DNA from: an uncultured Clostridia bacterium | GTDB lineage: Bacteria > Bacillota > Clostridia > Oscillospirales > Acutalibacteraceae | DNA length: 64,000 nt | Assembly (NCBI GenBank): GCA_938034875.1 | Contig: CALHND010000010.1 | Span: 62,001-126,000, forward strand | Reading direction: 5' to 3' | Part shown: positions 8,145 through 16,738 of the stretch, piece by piece | How positions within the stretch are numbered: position 1 is the first letter of the stretch | Layout of the letters: every line of letters starts with the position of its first letter | Made by a program: the position numbers and the translations under genes | The notes under the pieces: model-generated | What the model was told of the DNA's origin: nothing | The model's input: the letters and a program-made list of their open reading frames with translations, nothing else | Databases searched by the model: none

Positions 8145-9572
8145 TTACTCCTCCTTATCGGGGAAATTTTCATAACTGTTTAAATCTACAAAGTCCTGTT
8201 GGTTATCATCTATGGCGCATATGGGGTTTGACGGAACTTTGTCAGATATAATTTCGCTTACAAAATCATACAGCGTCTTTGCTAAGACTACAAGCAGTAT
8301 TGCTGAGCCCCAAAGCAGTTTCATTTCTCCGTTTAGGAACAAATATCGTGAATAGCAAATGTAGGACGATAAAATGACGCCGATTGGTACATACCAACGA
8401 TTTTTGTTGTAAAAAAAGTATATTAACGAAAGCACATCTGCCGTGAAAAAGTAACGGTCGTGCATACGTGGCAGCAGGTAAGGTATCAGCAGTGCTCCGA
8501 TAAATGCAATATTTACTATCATGCGTACATCAAGCTTCCTACGGTATTTGTAAGCAAGATAGATAAGCGCTGCGACTGCAAGCCCGGTCAGCATAATGGC
8601 TATCATGTTAAAATTAGCAAACTCCACCGCTTCCGGTTCACCAATGAAGCACCAAATAGATGTGGCATTTATATACATTGTAGCATATTCTTTTGTTTGA
8701 TGCAGGTAAACCATAAGCGCAGAAACCGGATTTCTGCCCGCAAATGCGGCCGGCAAAACCGATATAAACAGCACTGCAGGGAACCAAAGCAGGTCACGCC
8801 ACTTGATTTTTCCGATTAGGAACAGTATTGCCATTACGGGTACGAAAAAAATGGTTTGAATTTTAAATGAAAAGGCTATCGCAAACATTATGATCGACAG
8901 TCCGCCGCGTTCCTTTAGTGCGTAATAAATTGCAGCAAGTCCAAAGGCGGTGAACAGCATATCGCACTGTCCCCACATCGCCGAATTTAAAAATACGGTT
9001 GGTATTGCAAGCGTCAGTATAAAGGAAAGTGCTCGCACAGCAATGTTTTTAGTTTTCAGCCCGACTAATTTCATTGCATAAGTTGCGCCGACAATATCGA
9101 ACGTGACCGAAAACAGCTTTATGAGCAAAAGGTCGTTACATTTTAGCTTGGACAAAATCAAAAGAAAATATTGGTACGGCATGGTGTAGTCGCCAATATT
9201 TGCATTAAGCGCTTCCATCCCCGAATAATTACGCATTTCGCTCAGCCACACCGAAAGAAATACTTCGTAATCGCGCGAGTAAAAAAACATAAGTGAACAG
9301 CGAATATATGTGACTGCTGCAAAACCAGCTGCAAAAAAGAAAATTGTATCAATTTTATCGGTATCTTCACCCATAAAAAAGATGACCATGCCCGCAAAGT
9401 AGAACAGTGTAAAATACACCGACAATATTACAAGGTCGTTTCCGAAAAATCCAAGGTTATCTCCGGTGAATAAAATAAACACGAACATAATTGCGGACAA
9501 AAACGCCGATACAAGTAACTTTGCATTTAATGAAAAGCTTGTCCGGTCGGCATAATATGAAATTAGTTTCAT
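8145..9572 (-). CDS. Gpi18-like (GT-C fold) membrane mannosyltransferase/glycosyltransferase
   Basis: 475 residues with about ten to twelve hydrophobic segments. Family members use lipid-phosphate sugars to glycosylate substrates on the outer face of the membrane. The tract NSAMWGQCDMLFTAFGLAAI followed by a run ending in SFKIQTIFFVPVMAILFL is the hallmark I recognise from COG5542 Gpi18-like proteins, and MHDRYFF occurs near residue 370. The C-terminal 40 residues are polar and cytoplasmic. An AAAGGAG site precedes the ATG. It heads the operon with the cyclase-family gene and lepA. The acceptor is unknown. Confidence 0.75.
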   Translation of the reverse strand: MKLISYYADRTSFSLNAKLLVSAFLSAIMFVFILFTGDNLGFFGNDLVILSVYFTLFYFAGMVIFFMGEDTDKIDTIFFFAAGFAAVTYIRCSLMFFYSRDYEVFLSVWLSEMRNYSGMEALNANIGDYTMPYQYFLLILSKLKCNDLLLIKLFSVTFDIVGATYAMKLVGLKTKNIAVRALSFILTLAIPTVFLNSAMWGQCDMLFTAFGLAAIYYALKERGGLSIIMFAIAFSFKIQTIFFVPVMAILFLIGKIKWRDLLWFPAVLFISVLPAAFAGRNPVSALMVYLHQTKEYATMYINATSIWCFIGEPEAVEFANFNMIAIMLTGLAVAALIYLAYKYRRKLDVRMIVNIAFIGALLIPYLLPRMHDRYFFTADVLSLIYFFYNKNRWYVPIGVILSSYICYSRYLFLNGEMKLLWGSAILLVVLAKTLYDFVSEIISDKVPSNPICAIDDNQQDFVDLNSYENFPDKEE

Positions 9573-9776
9573 TTTTTGCTCCTTTGCAGCTCATTTATAA
9601 TTGCTTATTATGCATTATATCACCACCCATGCACTCATGTCAAAACAATTTGTGTTGACGGAGTTTTAGGTGTGTCGAAAAAGGTGTTTTTGTTTACAAT
9701 TTCATCAAAATTTATATATTTGACCATAAATAATTGAACATTTTGATTAATATTTCAACAATTTGCATATTGCCAC

Positions 9777-9805
9777 TTGACAAAACCAGAATGATATTGT
9801 ATGAT
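9777..9805 (+). promoter_or_regulatory. Sigma-A-type promoter for the sigma-H-like gene
   Basis: TTGACA at 9777-9782 and TATGAT at 9800-9805 are separated by exactly 17 bp, 37 bases ahead of the start codon. Confidence 0.7.
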
Positions 9806-9841
9806 ATCAAAGAGAAATTGTGTTCGAAAGGTTTTTTCGAT

Positions 9842-10417
9842 ATGACCGACATTTCCGATGAACAGTTGGCTTTACTTGCTGCAGACGGCGACAGCGCTGC
9901 CTTTGATGAGCTGGCTGCGCGGTACATACCGCTTGTGGGCTTACGCGCCTCTGCATTTTACGATGCACATTCAGGTGTTTCGGGTCCCGATGACATGGGT
10001 CAAGAGGGTTTTATCGGATTTATCGATGCTGTACGCCGATACGATGTGAGCTTTGGTGCTTCTTTTCGTACCTTTGCCGTACTTTGTATCGACCGCCGCA
10101 TGAAATCGGTCATTCGTTCCTCCCTCAGGCAAAAAAAAGTACCCCATTCAGCGCTTGTCTGGCTTGACGATGAGGACACTCCGGATATTGCCGGAAGCGA
10201 TACGGACAACCCCGAAAATCGTGTTATTGCATCTGACGAATACAAATCCCTGTGCAAACGCATAAAGGACACCTCCTCAGACTTTGAGGGAAAGGTACTG
10301 TTTCGCTTTTTGCGTGGCATGAGCTATCAAATGATAGCTTACGAGCTCGGCTCTTCTGAAAAAGCAGTCGACAACGCATTGCAGCGTCTGCGCCGCAAAC
10401 TTACAAAGAAAAACTGA
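9842..10417 (+). CDS. RNA polymerase sigma-70 family factor, SigH-like
   Basis: 191 residues. Region 2 is clear (DDMGQEGFIGFIDAVRRYDVS, then ASFRTFAVLCIDRRMKSVIR), followed by a variable acidic linker and a C-terminal region 4 helix-turn-helix (YQMIAYELGSSEKAVDNALQRLRRKL). The length and the opening (DEQLALLAADGDSAAFDELAARY) match the SigH/Spo0H group that acts at the onset of sporulation and competence. I start it at the ATG at 9842, after GAAAGG; a longer in-frame start reaches back through the promoter. No anti-sigma factor is adjacent. Assigning it as the true SigH orthologue is likely but not proven. Confidence 0.82.
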   Translation: MTDISDEQLALLAADGDSAAFDELAARYIPLVGLRASAFYDAHSGVSGPDDMGQEGFIGFIDAVRRYDVSFGASFRTFAVLCIDRRMKSVIRSSLRQKKVPHSALVWLDDEDTPDIAGSDTDNPENRVIASDEYKSLCKRIKDTSSDFEGKVLFRFLRGMSYQMIAYELGSSEKAVDNALQRLRRKLTKKN

Positions 10418-10494
10418 TATTCACCCCCAGTAGCTTAAATCCGCAAAAGCATTGTCCTGGCAAAGATGGTGGTGCAACTCCACACGGGGGATAT
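10417..10494 (+). ncRNA. Unidentified structured RNA element (tRNA-like multi-hairpin) between sigma factor and zinc-ribbon gene
   Basis: A closing stem pairs ATAT plus CCCCC (10417-10428, with a TCA bulge) with GGGGG plus ATAT (10486-10494). Inside are a GCTT/AAGC hairpin in the position of a D-arm, a small TTG/CAA hairpin, and a GGTGG/CCACA arm with a 7-base TGCAACT loop that resembles a T-loop. There is no proper anticodon arm, no GG in the D-loop and no CCA, so it is not a standard tRNA. It begins at the last base of the sigma factor stop codon and ends 31 bases before the zinc-ribbon start codon. It does not match the riboswitch consensus patterns I know. Confidence 0.45.
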
Positions 10495-10525
10495 TATTAT
10501 TTAATTTTACAAGTGAGGTAACAAA

Positions 10526-10807
10526 ATGTTTCAAGACAAGAACTTAAACTGCAAGGATTGCGGAGAAGAATTCGTATTCACCGCAGGCGAGCAGGAATTT
10601 TATGAATCCAAAGGATTCGTAAACGAACCCCAGAGATGCAAAAACTGCCGTATGTCCCGCAAGAACAACGACAGATCCACCAAAGAAATGTTCACAGCTA
10701 CTTGCGCATCATGCGGCTGTGGCGCAAAGGTTCCCTTCAAGCCCCGCGAAGATCGCCCTGTTTATTGCAGCGAGTGTTTCGCAAAGATGAAGGAATCTGC
10801 TGAATAA
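10526..10807 (+). CDS. Zinc-ribbon domain protein
   Basis: 93 residues with four CxxC pairs forming two zinc-binding knuckle sets: CKDC and CKNC in the first half (probable zinc-ribbon family PF13451, with the typical FTAGEQEFYESKGF tract) and CASC plus CSEC in the second half. The protein is small, basic and cytoplasmic. A GTGAGGT site precedes the ATG. It follows the structured RNA element and may be controlled by it. Such proteins are common in Clostridia but have no established function that I can cite. Confidence 0.8.
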   Translation: MFQDKNLNCKDCGEEFVFTAGEQEFYESKGFVNEPQRCKNCRMSRKNNDRSTKEMFTATCASCGCGAKVPFKPREDRPVYCSECFAKMKESAE

Positions 10808-11020
10808 TTATTCTGCAGTTTGTGCTTTGTAGGTGGTTTTACGGAAAATAGCATTCTACCGCTTTTTGTGGTTCACATTTTGCTTACCTTCCATATACAA
10901 AGTAAACCTTTTCGGCTCGGTGCAGCGGCTTTTGCGAGCCATTGTTAATAATGCGGCACATAACCCTGCCCGATTTGGATAAGGTTTATGATGCGACCAA
11001 CAATTTAACAAAATAAAATG
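10808..11020. other. Intergenic stretch without recognisable gene
   Basis: About 210 bases after the zinc-ribbon stop. I see no open frame with a ribosome binding site and no strong hairpin directly after the gene. Confidence 0.5.
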
Positions 11021-11059
11021 CAAGCAACTCCCACCAGGAATAGGAGTTGCTTGTTTTTT
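11021..11059 (+). terminator. Intrinsic terminator preceding the 38-bp repeat
   Basis: A perfect 11-bp stem CAAGCAACTCC/GGAGTTGCTTG with an 11-base loop, followed by TTTTTTATT. It is the first good terminator downstream of the zinc-ribbon gene. Confidence 0.82.
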
Positions 11060-11060
11060 A

Positions 11061-11206
11061 TTATAGTGCTATATTATAAATAGAAATGCTTGGCTTTATT
11101 ATAGTGCTATAGTTCAAGTAAGAATGCTTGGTTTTATCATAGTGCTATAGCTCAAGTAAAAATGCTTGGTTTTGTTATAGTGCTATATTTAAAGTAGAAT
11201 TTTTTT
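11061..11206. repeat. 38-bp tandem repeat, about 3.7 copies
   Basis: Units begin at 11061, 11099, 11137 and 11175, each opening with T(T/C)ATAGTGCTATA and containing AATGCTTGG(C/T)TTT. The fourth is partial and degenerate. The units lie directly after a terminator. A related single unit occurs at 40121-40163, also just after a terminator. Confidence 0.85.
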
Positions 11207-11213
11207 GTAGTGC

Positions 11214-11290
11214 ATTGGCTGAATCGTGGACAGAATCATTGGCTGAATTGTTGTCTAAATTATTATCTAATTTATTGTCTATATTATGGA
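11214..11290. repeat. Short degenerate tandem repeat (TTGTCTAAATTA-like, 12 bp)
   Basis: A run of imperfect 12-base units (TTGGCTGAATCG, TTGGCTGAATTG, TTGTCTAAATTA, TTATCTAATTTA, TTGTCTATATTA). An open frame crosses it, but the frame only reflects the repeat (a Leu-Leu-Ser pattern) and has no ribosome binding site. Confidence 0.6.
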
Positions 11291-11443
11291 CTCGGTCGTC
11301 GTTAGCAAAGTTTCATTTTTTTCAGCTAAAAAACAGCGGCGCGGTGTCTTATTCATCAAAGAGCAGTTCATTTGTCGCATACAACAACACTACTCCTATG
11401 ATCAAATCAGTTTCAGCACACATTCTAAATATTATAAGGCAAT

Positions 11444-11470
11444 AAAAAAACTCCCTTACGGGAGTTTTTT
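11444..11470 (-). terminator. Intrinsic terminator of the V/A-ATPase operon
   Basis: ACTCCC/GGGAGT stem extended by A/T pairs, flanked by poly-A and poly-T so it can work in both directions. It abuts the ntpD stop codon. Confidence 0.85.
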
Positions 11471-12081
11471 TACTTTACATTATTTTTAATAACCTTCATG
11501 CGAGAGAATTCCTCGCGTTCCTTTTCCTCGAGCGACTCAGTGATGGTTTTTATCTGCTCGGTAAAGCGCGGTATAATAATATTTTTAAGAGCGTTTGCTC
11601 GTTTTTGGGTTTTCTTTATGGCATTTGCAAGGCGGTAAACTGAATTTTCTATCTCGACCAGTCTAACCGTTAACCGCTTAACCTCGTCAAAGGCGGCGTA
11701 CGCCTCATCCAGAGCGGAGTTTGTGCTTGAATAGCCGTAAAAGTTACCCGAAAGTGTTGAATCCAACCTAACTATCGGGACCTCAACACCCATTACCGAT
11801 CGGAAATCTATCGATAGACCCGTTTCAATGGGAACAAGTTGTGCCGAATCATCTACAATACCGAGGGTGATATTAGCCGCCATAAGCGCCTTATACGCTT
11901 TTAAATATGTGGAGTCGATTGACGACTGTAAAGAGTTAGCTTCGTCAATCATCGCCATTGTTTCGCGGATAAGAATGTTATTCTTACGGTCAAGCAGCTC
12001 AAATCCCGTTTGTGCGAGCTGAAGTGACTTTTTTATGCTTATCAGGTTGCCCTTGGTTGCAAAAACATTTTGATCTGCCAC
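11470..12081 (-). CDS. ntpD: V/A-type ATPase subunit D (central stalk)
   Basis: 203 residues. Subunit D forms the coiled-coil rotor shaft linking the A3B3 head to the membrane ring. The N-terminal tract (ATKGNLISIKKSLQLAQTGFELLDRKNNILIRE) and the C-terminal helix (RLANAIKKTQKRANALKNIIIPRFTEQIKTI) are the two long helices typical of the family. The start is a GTG 8 bases after GGAGG. It is the last gene of the nine-gene ATPase operon, 35 bases downstream of ntpB. Confidence 0.95.
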   Translation of the reverse strand: MADQNVFATKGNLISIKKSLQLAQTGFELLDRKNNILIRETMAMIDEANSLQSSIDSTYLKAYKALMAANITLGIVDDSAQLVPIETGLSIDFRSVMGVEVPIVRLDSTLSGNFYGYSSTNSALDEAYAAFDEVKRLTVRLVEIENSVYRLANAIKKTQKRANALKNIIIPRFTEQIKTITESLEEKEREEFSRMKVIKNNVK

Positions 12082-12116
12082 CGCTAATACCTCCGTTCAT
12101 TTTTGCTAAAAATTAT

Positions 12117-13496
12117 TTACTGCGCCGGCTTGTAGTGTGCTGCAAGAAGATTTGCGTCCACACGGTCAAGTTCGCTGATCGGCAGGCAGCCTAGCAGTTC
12201 CCAGCCGATTTCAAGTGTTTGTTCCATTGAACGATTTTCGTCGTATCGCTGTAATAAAAAACGATTTTCAAACTGTTTTCCAAATTCGATATATTTCTTA
12301 TCAATATCGGACAGCTCATCTTCGCCAATAACCGATGCGAGCGCACGAGCATCCTGCACCCTTGCGTACGATGCAAAAAGCTGGTTTGCCAGCGCCGAAT
12401 GGTCAGCGCGTGTATACCCTTCACCGATACCGTCCTTCATCAATCGGGACAGCGACGGCAATACAGATACCGGCGGGTAAATGCCCAAACCGTCAAGACG
12501 GCGGTCAAGAACTATCTGTCCCTCGGTAATGTATCCTGTCAAGTCGGGTACTGGGTGGGTGATGTCGTCATTCGGCATGGTCAAAATGGGTAACTGCGTG
12601 ACCGATCCTTTTTTGCCCTTTATCATACCGGCGCGCTCGTACAGCGATGCCAAGTCTGAATAAAGATAACCGGGATATCCTTTTCTGCCCGGGATTTCTC
12701 CCTTTGACGATGAAAATTCACGACAAGCCTCGGCATACGAGGTCATGTCAGTCATGATTACAAGAATATGCATACCAAGCTCGAATGCAAGGTATTCCGC
12801 TGCGGTCAGTGCGCAACGCGGAGTCAAAATTCGTTCAATTACTGGGTCATTTGACATGTTAAGGAACATGACAACCTTACCCAAAACTCCCGATTTTTCA
12901 AAAGAAGCTCGGAAATAATCGGCAACGTCATTTTTTACGCCCATGGCGGCAAAAACTACGGCAAACTCAGCATTCTTATCATTGGCAATTTGCGCCTGGC
13001 GTACAATTTGCACCGCAAGCTCATTATGCTTCATGCCCGAGCCGCTGAAAATGGGCAGCTTTTGTCCTCGAATAAGAGTTGCAAGGCAATCGATAGACGA
13101 AATGCCCGTATTAATGTAGTTTCGCGGATATTCGCGCGAAACCGGATTTATTGGGCTGCCGTTTATATCACGGCGGGTTTCGGGATAAATTTCGCCCATG
13201 CCATCGGCAGGACGGCCTGCACCGTCAAAAATTCTGCCCAGTATTTCGGGTGAAAGTGCAAGTTCCATTGGGTGCCCAGTCAGCACGGTAGATGTGTTTT
13301 GTAAAGAAACTCCACGAGTACCCTCGAAAACCTGAACAACAATTCTGTCACCCATAATTTCGACTACTCTGCCCATTCGGGTAGAGCCATCGTCGAGCTC
13401 TATTTCTACAACTTCCTCATAGGATGCTCCGGGGCAACCATCCAGGACAACGAGCGAGCCGCTGATTTCTTTTAGACCTATATGACGTATTATCAT
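12117..13496 (-). CDS. ntpB: V/A-type ATPase subunit B (regulatory nucleotide-binding subunit)
   Basis: 459 residues. The non-catalytic B subunit alternates with A in the hexameric head. It shows the beta-barrel N-terminus (GCPGASYEEVVEIELDDGS), the degenerate P-loop region LIRGQKLPIFSGSGMKHNEL (no GKT, as expected for B), the signature MTDMTSYAEACREFSSS and LTMPNDDITHPVPDLTGYI. The ATG overlaps the ntpA stop (ATGA), so translation is probably coupled; AAGGAGG lies inside ntpA. Confidence 0.97.
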   Translation of the reverse strand: MIIRHIGLKEISGSLVVLDGCPGASYEEVVEIELDDGSTRMGRVVEIMGDRIVVQVFEGTRGVSLQNTSTVLTGHPMELALSPEILGRIFDGAGRPADGMGEIYPETRRDINGSPINPVSREYPRNYINTGISSIDCLATLIRGQKLPIFSGSGMKHNELAVQIVRQAQIANDKNAEFAVVFAAMGVKNDVADYFRASFEKSGVLGKVVMFLNMSNDPVIERILTPRCALTAAEYLAFELGMHILVIMTDMTSYAEACREFSSSKGEIPGRKGYPGYLYSDLASLYERAGMIKGKKGSVTQLPILTMPNDDITHPVPDLTGYITEGQIVLDRRLDGLGIYPPVSVLPSLSRLMKDGIGEGYTRADHSALANQLFASYARVQDARALASVIGEDELSDIDKKYIEFGKQFENRFLLQRYDENRSMEQTLEIGWELLGCLPISELDRVDANLLAAHYKPAQ

Positions 13497-15268
13497 ATGC
13501 TCGCCTCCTTGCCCATGAGCTGCGCTACTACTGTATCAATTTCGGCGATGTAATCGTCGAACATCTCTAATTTATCATTGGGGATATCGTACTTCATTTT
13601 AGTCAGCTTATCAAACACTCCTCGTTCGGAAAGGCGATTGATAGGCACACCGATAGGAAGCATCGTTTTTGCTCGGTCGTAAAGGTGCAGTATCGTCTTC
13701 ATCATTTTGTACTGCTTTATAAGCGGCACATATGTGTCATCTGCATGGTATGCGTTTTGCTGCAAAAAGCCCGTGCGTATAACACGTGCAACCTCGATGA
13801 CAAGCTTTTGGTCGTCGGGCAGTACATCGGCGCCGATGAGTTTGACTATCTCCATAAGAGATGTTTCCTCACGCAAAAGCGCCATAATTTTAGCTCGGCA
13901 ATCCATAAAATCGGGCGCAACCATTTCAGAATAATAGGCCGAAAGATCGATATCATATTCGGAATAGCTCATATTCCAGTTAATAGCAGGATAATGGCGT
14001 GCGTATGCGAGCGACTTGTCAAGCGCCCAAAAAACGCGTGTAAACCGCTTTGTATTCTGTGTAACAGGCTCGGAAAAATCGGAACCTTGCGGTGAAACGG
14101 CGCCAATAACGGTTACTGAACCGCGGTCGCCCGAAAGGGTATCGACCATGCCTGCACGCTCATAAAACTGTGAAAGACGGCTCGGCAGGTATGCCGGGAA
14201 TCCTTCCTCAGCAGGCATTTCTTCCAAACGTCCGCTGATTTCACGAAGTGCCTCTGCCCAACGGGAAGTTGAGTCGGCCATCATCGCAACATCGTATCCC
14301 ATGTCGCGATAGTATTCCGCAAGTGTAATGCCTGTGTAAATTGACGCTTCACGCGCAGCAACAGGCATATTTGAGGTATTGGCGATGAGCACAGTACGAT
14401 CGGTTAATTTTTTACCTGTACGCGGGTCGATAAGTGCACCAAATTCATCAAGAACCTGTGTCATTTCGTTGCCGCGCTCGCCGCAACCGACATAAATTAT
14501 CAGATCAGCGTCGCACCATTTTGCAAGCTGGTGCTGTGTCATGGTTTTGCCAGTACCAAATCCACCAGGAATGGCGGCGGTACCTCCCTTTGCAATGGGC
14601 ATCATTGTATCAATAACACGCTGTCCTGTGATAAGCGGTACCGAACATTCACAGCGTTTTTTAACCGGACGCGGTACGCGTATCGGCCACTGCTGGCAAA
14701 GGGTAAGCTCATGCACATTACCCTTTACATCCTCTATTTTTACCACTGTGTCGTTTATTCGATATTCGCCGTCAGCCGCTGTCCATATAACAGTGCCTGA
14801 AATCTGCGGCGGTACCATTATGCGGTGAGTAATCGATGCGGTTTCGGGACATTCAGCATAAATCATACCGCCCGTAAGAACATCGCCGACAGCTACCTTT
14901 ACGCTTACGTTCCACAGCTTTTCGCAGTCCAGTGCACTTACTGTGCTGCCCCTGGCTATAAAGGGACCCGACATCTGCTCAACCACCGGAAGCGGTCTCT
15001 CGATGCCGTCAAAAATATTGCTGATTATTCCCGGTCCGAGAGTAACCGACATAGGATGCCCCGTCGAGTAAACCGGCTGTCCTCTGTGCAGCCCTGTAGT
15101 AACCTCGTACACCTGTATAACAGTGCGCTCACTGCTTATTTCAATGACCTCACCGACCAGTTTTTCCTCGCCTACGAGCACCATTTCCTGCATAAAAAAG
15201 CTGTCCGTATCCTTGACGGTAATTACCGGTCCGTTAATGCCGTATATTACGTTGTTGTTTTCCGCCAT
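13493..15268 (-). CDS. ntpA: V/A-type ATPase catalytic subunit A
   Basis: 591 residues. The catalytic subunit hydrolyses or makes ATP at the A/B interface. The Walker A motif GGFGTGKTMTQHQLAKW is at about residues 231-247, preceded by the A-subunit-specific insertion domain (near residues 110-190) and followed by the catalytic Glu in GERGNE and the MADSTSRWAEALRE tract. The ATG at 15268 follows GGTGAG and overlaps the end of the subunit E gene closely; a longer in-frame extension is within subunit E and is rejected. Length fits the family. Confidence 0.97.
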   Translation of the reverse strand: MAENNNVIYGINGPVITVKDTDSFFMQEMVLVGEEKLVGEVIEISSERTVIQVYEVTTGLHRGQPVYSTGHPMSVTLGPGIISNIFDGIERPLPVVEQMSGPFIARGSTVSALDCEKLWNVSVKVAVGDVLTGGMIYAECPETASITHRIMVPPQISGTVIWTAADGEYRINDTVVKIEDVKGNVHELTLCQQWPIRVPRPVKKRCECSVPLITGQRVIDTMMPIAKGGTAAIPGGFGTGKTMTQHQLAKWCDADLIIYVGCGERGNEMTQVLDEFGALIDPRTGKKLTDRTVLIANTSNMPVAAREASIYTGITLAEYYRDMGYDVAMMADSTSRWAEALREISGRLEEMPAEEGFPAYLPSRLSQFYERAGMVDTLSGDRGSVTVIGAVSPQGSDFSEPVTQNTKRFTRVFWALDKSLAYARHYPAINWNMSYSEYDIDLSAYYSEMVAPDFMDCRAKIMALLREETSLMEIVKLIGADVLPDDQKLVIEVARVIRTGFLQQNAYHADDTYVPLIKQYKMMKTILHLYDRAKTMLPIGVPINRLSERGVFDKLTKMKYDIPNDKLEMFDDYIAEIDTVVAQLMGKEASI

Positions 15269-15278
15269 ACTAATCAAC

Positions 15279-15860
15279 TCACCAAATTTCAATCTTGTAA
15301 TTTTCGCGGAAAGCCGCCTTTTCCTCGGCAAAACGCGCATCTAATGTATCGTCTGCGATGAGGTTGCCGCTGCGCACCATTACACCGCCGAAAACGATGC
15401 TGTTGCTCGGCACAACGGCGCAGGACACTGCTGCAGTCACAGCGGCGGCGTATTTCATATCTTGTTCGCGCAAAAAGACGGTACATTCGCCGTCAAGAGC
15501 AGCAACGGCCTTTTTTGCAGTTTTTATAATAAACTGTTCGTACTCGCTGCTCTGTGTAAAGGAAATTATTTTTTCCTCTACTGCTTTAAAAACTCCGTCA
15601 GCAAGCTCCTGTCTGCGCTGAAGCAGTGAACGGCGAAGTTCATTCATCTGCGCCGACAGTTCTCTGCCCATCTGAGCCCTTATTTCAGCGCTCTTTCTCT
15701 CAACTATTGTATATACTTCTTTAAGTATTTTCGATTCCGCTGCTTTTAGCTGTTCATTAACATCGTGCTGCGAATTTTGCTCGATTTGAGAACGGCGATC
15801 ATTTACCTCGTAGGTAATCGCGTTTACGAAATCCTTAATCATTTGATCGTTTTTTACCAT
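15279..15860 (-). CDS. ntpE: V/A-type ATPase subunit E (peripheral stalk)
   Basis: 193 residues. Subunit E pairs with subunit G/H to form the stator. The first 100 residues are a charged coiled coil (MIKDFVNAITYEVNDRRSQI then repeated ELRRSL/RQEL heptads), and the C-terminal part is the globular domain that binds the head (CTVFLREQDMKYAAAV...IVFGGVMVRSGN). I chose the ATG at 15860 because GGAGG lies 7 bases upstream; the GTG 21 bases earlier overlaps that site. Confidence 0.9.
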   Translation of the reverse strand: MVKNDQMIKDFVNAITYEVNDRRSQIEQNSQHDVNEQLKAAESKILKEVYTIVERKSAEIRAQMGRELSAQMNELRRSLLQRRQELADGVFKAVEEKIISFTQSSEYEQFIIKTAKKAVAALDGECTVFLREQDMKYAAAVTAAVSCAVVPSNSIVFGGVMVRSGNLIADDTLDARFAEEKAAFRENYKIEIW

Positions 15861-15877
15861 GTTGTGCCCTCCTGCTG

Positions 15878-16186
15878 TCACAGCTTAATCCCGATTGCTT
15901 CGTGGATATAGCGCATAATGGAGTCCTTTGTGCGTCCCTCGGCGTGGCGGTCGGGAATTTCGACGATAAGCGGACGGGTGCGGTGCATTTTAAGGTCATA
16001 TACTGTGTCTGGGCACATTCTTACCAGCTGTTCTGTCATGAGCACGGCACCAACCTCTTCGTCGGCAATAGCGGCGGCGAGCGCCTGCTCGACCTGATTC
16101 TTATCATGGGTGATTACACCCTCTATACCTGCCAGTCGTAGTCCCGTGACTGTGTCGTGATTATCGCTTATCAGAAAAAACTTCAT
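15878..16186 (-). CDS. ntpF: V/A-type ATPase subunit F (central rotor)
   Basis: 102 residues with a CheY-like alpha/beta fold (FFLISDNHDTVTGLRLAGIEG, then EEVGAVLMTEQLVR and RPLIVEIPDRH). Subunit F binds the D shaft and modulates the rotor. It lies between ntpK and ntpE with a 5-base gap to ntpK. Its own ribosome binding site is weak (AGGAT), so coupled translation is likely. Confidence 0.92.
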   Translation of the reverse strand: MKFFLISDNHDTVTGLRLAGIEGVITHDKNQVEQALAAAIADEEVGAVLMTEQLVRMCPDTVYDLKMHRTRPLIVEIPDRHAEGRTKDSIMRYIHEAIGIKL

Positions 16187-16191
16187 CTTTT

Positions 16192-16704
16192 TTATCCTAC
16201 AAATGACGACAGATCGGGTATTTTAAGGAATACGATAAGCATTGCTACAACCAAACCGTACAGCGCAACCGCCTCGCCCAAAACTACGAAAATCATTGCC
16301 TTACCAAAGGACTTCGGATTTTCTGCAATAGCGCCGATTGCTGCCGGTGCGCCGCCAGCCAGCGCTACACCTGCACCGATTGCAGACAGGCCAATTGCCA
16401 GTGCCGCGCCGATGAATCCCATTCCTGATGCGTTGCCGACCGCCTGTGCCTGAGCGGCAAGTGCAGAATCGGATATTGCTGCTGTTTCGGTAGCGGTTAC
16501 ATTAGCAACTGGTTCTTGCTCAGCTGCCGAAGCAACTACGGTAAACATTAAACACATAATTGCAGCAAGTACAACTGTGAGAAAATGCTTTTTTATAGCA
16601 GTGGCGCCTGAGCCGGTCTTTTTAAAAACACGCTTACCTACATAAAGGGCAGCGGCGATGGAAATTGCGGGCATTGCAAGAATTAAGAATGTTGTAATTG
16701 TCAT
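16192..16704 (-). CDS. ntpK: V/A-type ATPase membrane rotor subunit K, with an extra N-terminal region
   Basis: 170 residues. The C-terminal 80 residues form one glycine-rich two-helix hairpin (AIGLSAIGAGVALAGGAPAA, loop AENPKSFGK, then VVLGEAVALYGLVVAML); the Glu of GEAVALYG is the expected ion-binding carboxylate. Before it lie a hydrophobic N-terminal helix, a basic stretch (KRVFKK), a second hydrophobic helix ending VASAAEQE, which resembles a signal-peptide cleavage site, and an Ala/Thr-rich linker. The usual bacterial K has two full hairpins or only one; this arrangement is less common. AGGAGG precedes the ATG. Confidence 0.9.
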   Translation of the reverse strand: MTITTFLILAMPAISIAAALYVGKRVFKKTGSGATAIKKHFLTVVLAAIMCLMFTVVASAAEQEPVANVTATETAAISDSALAAQAQAVGNASGMGFIGAALAIGLSAIGAGVALAGGAPAAIGAIAENPKSFGKAMIFVVLGEAVALYGLVVAMLIVFLKIPDLSSFVG

Positions 16705-16738
16705 AATAATTTCCTCCTGAATTAGTAAAAAAAATATA

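Noticed and set aside
10424..10490. Annotation as a functional tRNA
   Set aside because: No seven-base anticodon loop, no GG in the D-loop and no CCA; kept only as an unidentified structured RNA.
11215..11445. Plus-strand open frame of 76 codons over a 12-bp repeat
   Set aside because: Its residues only reflect the repeat (Leu-Leu-Ser units); no ribosome binding site and no domain pattern.
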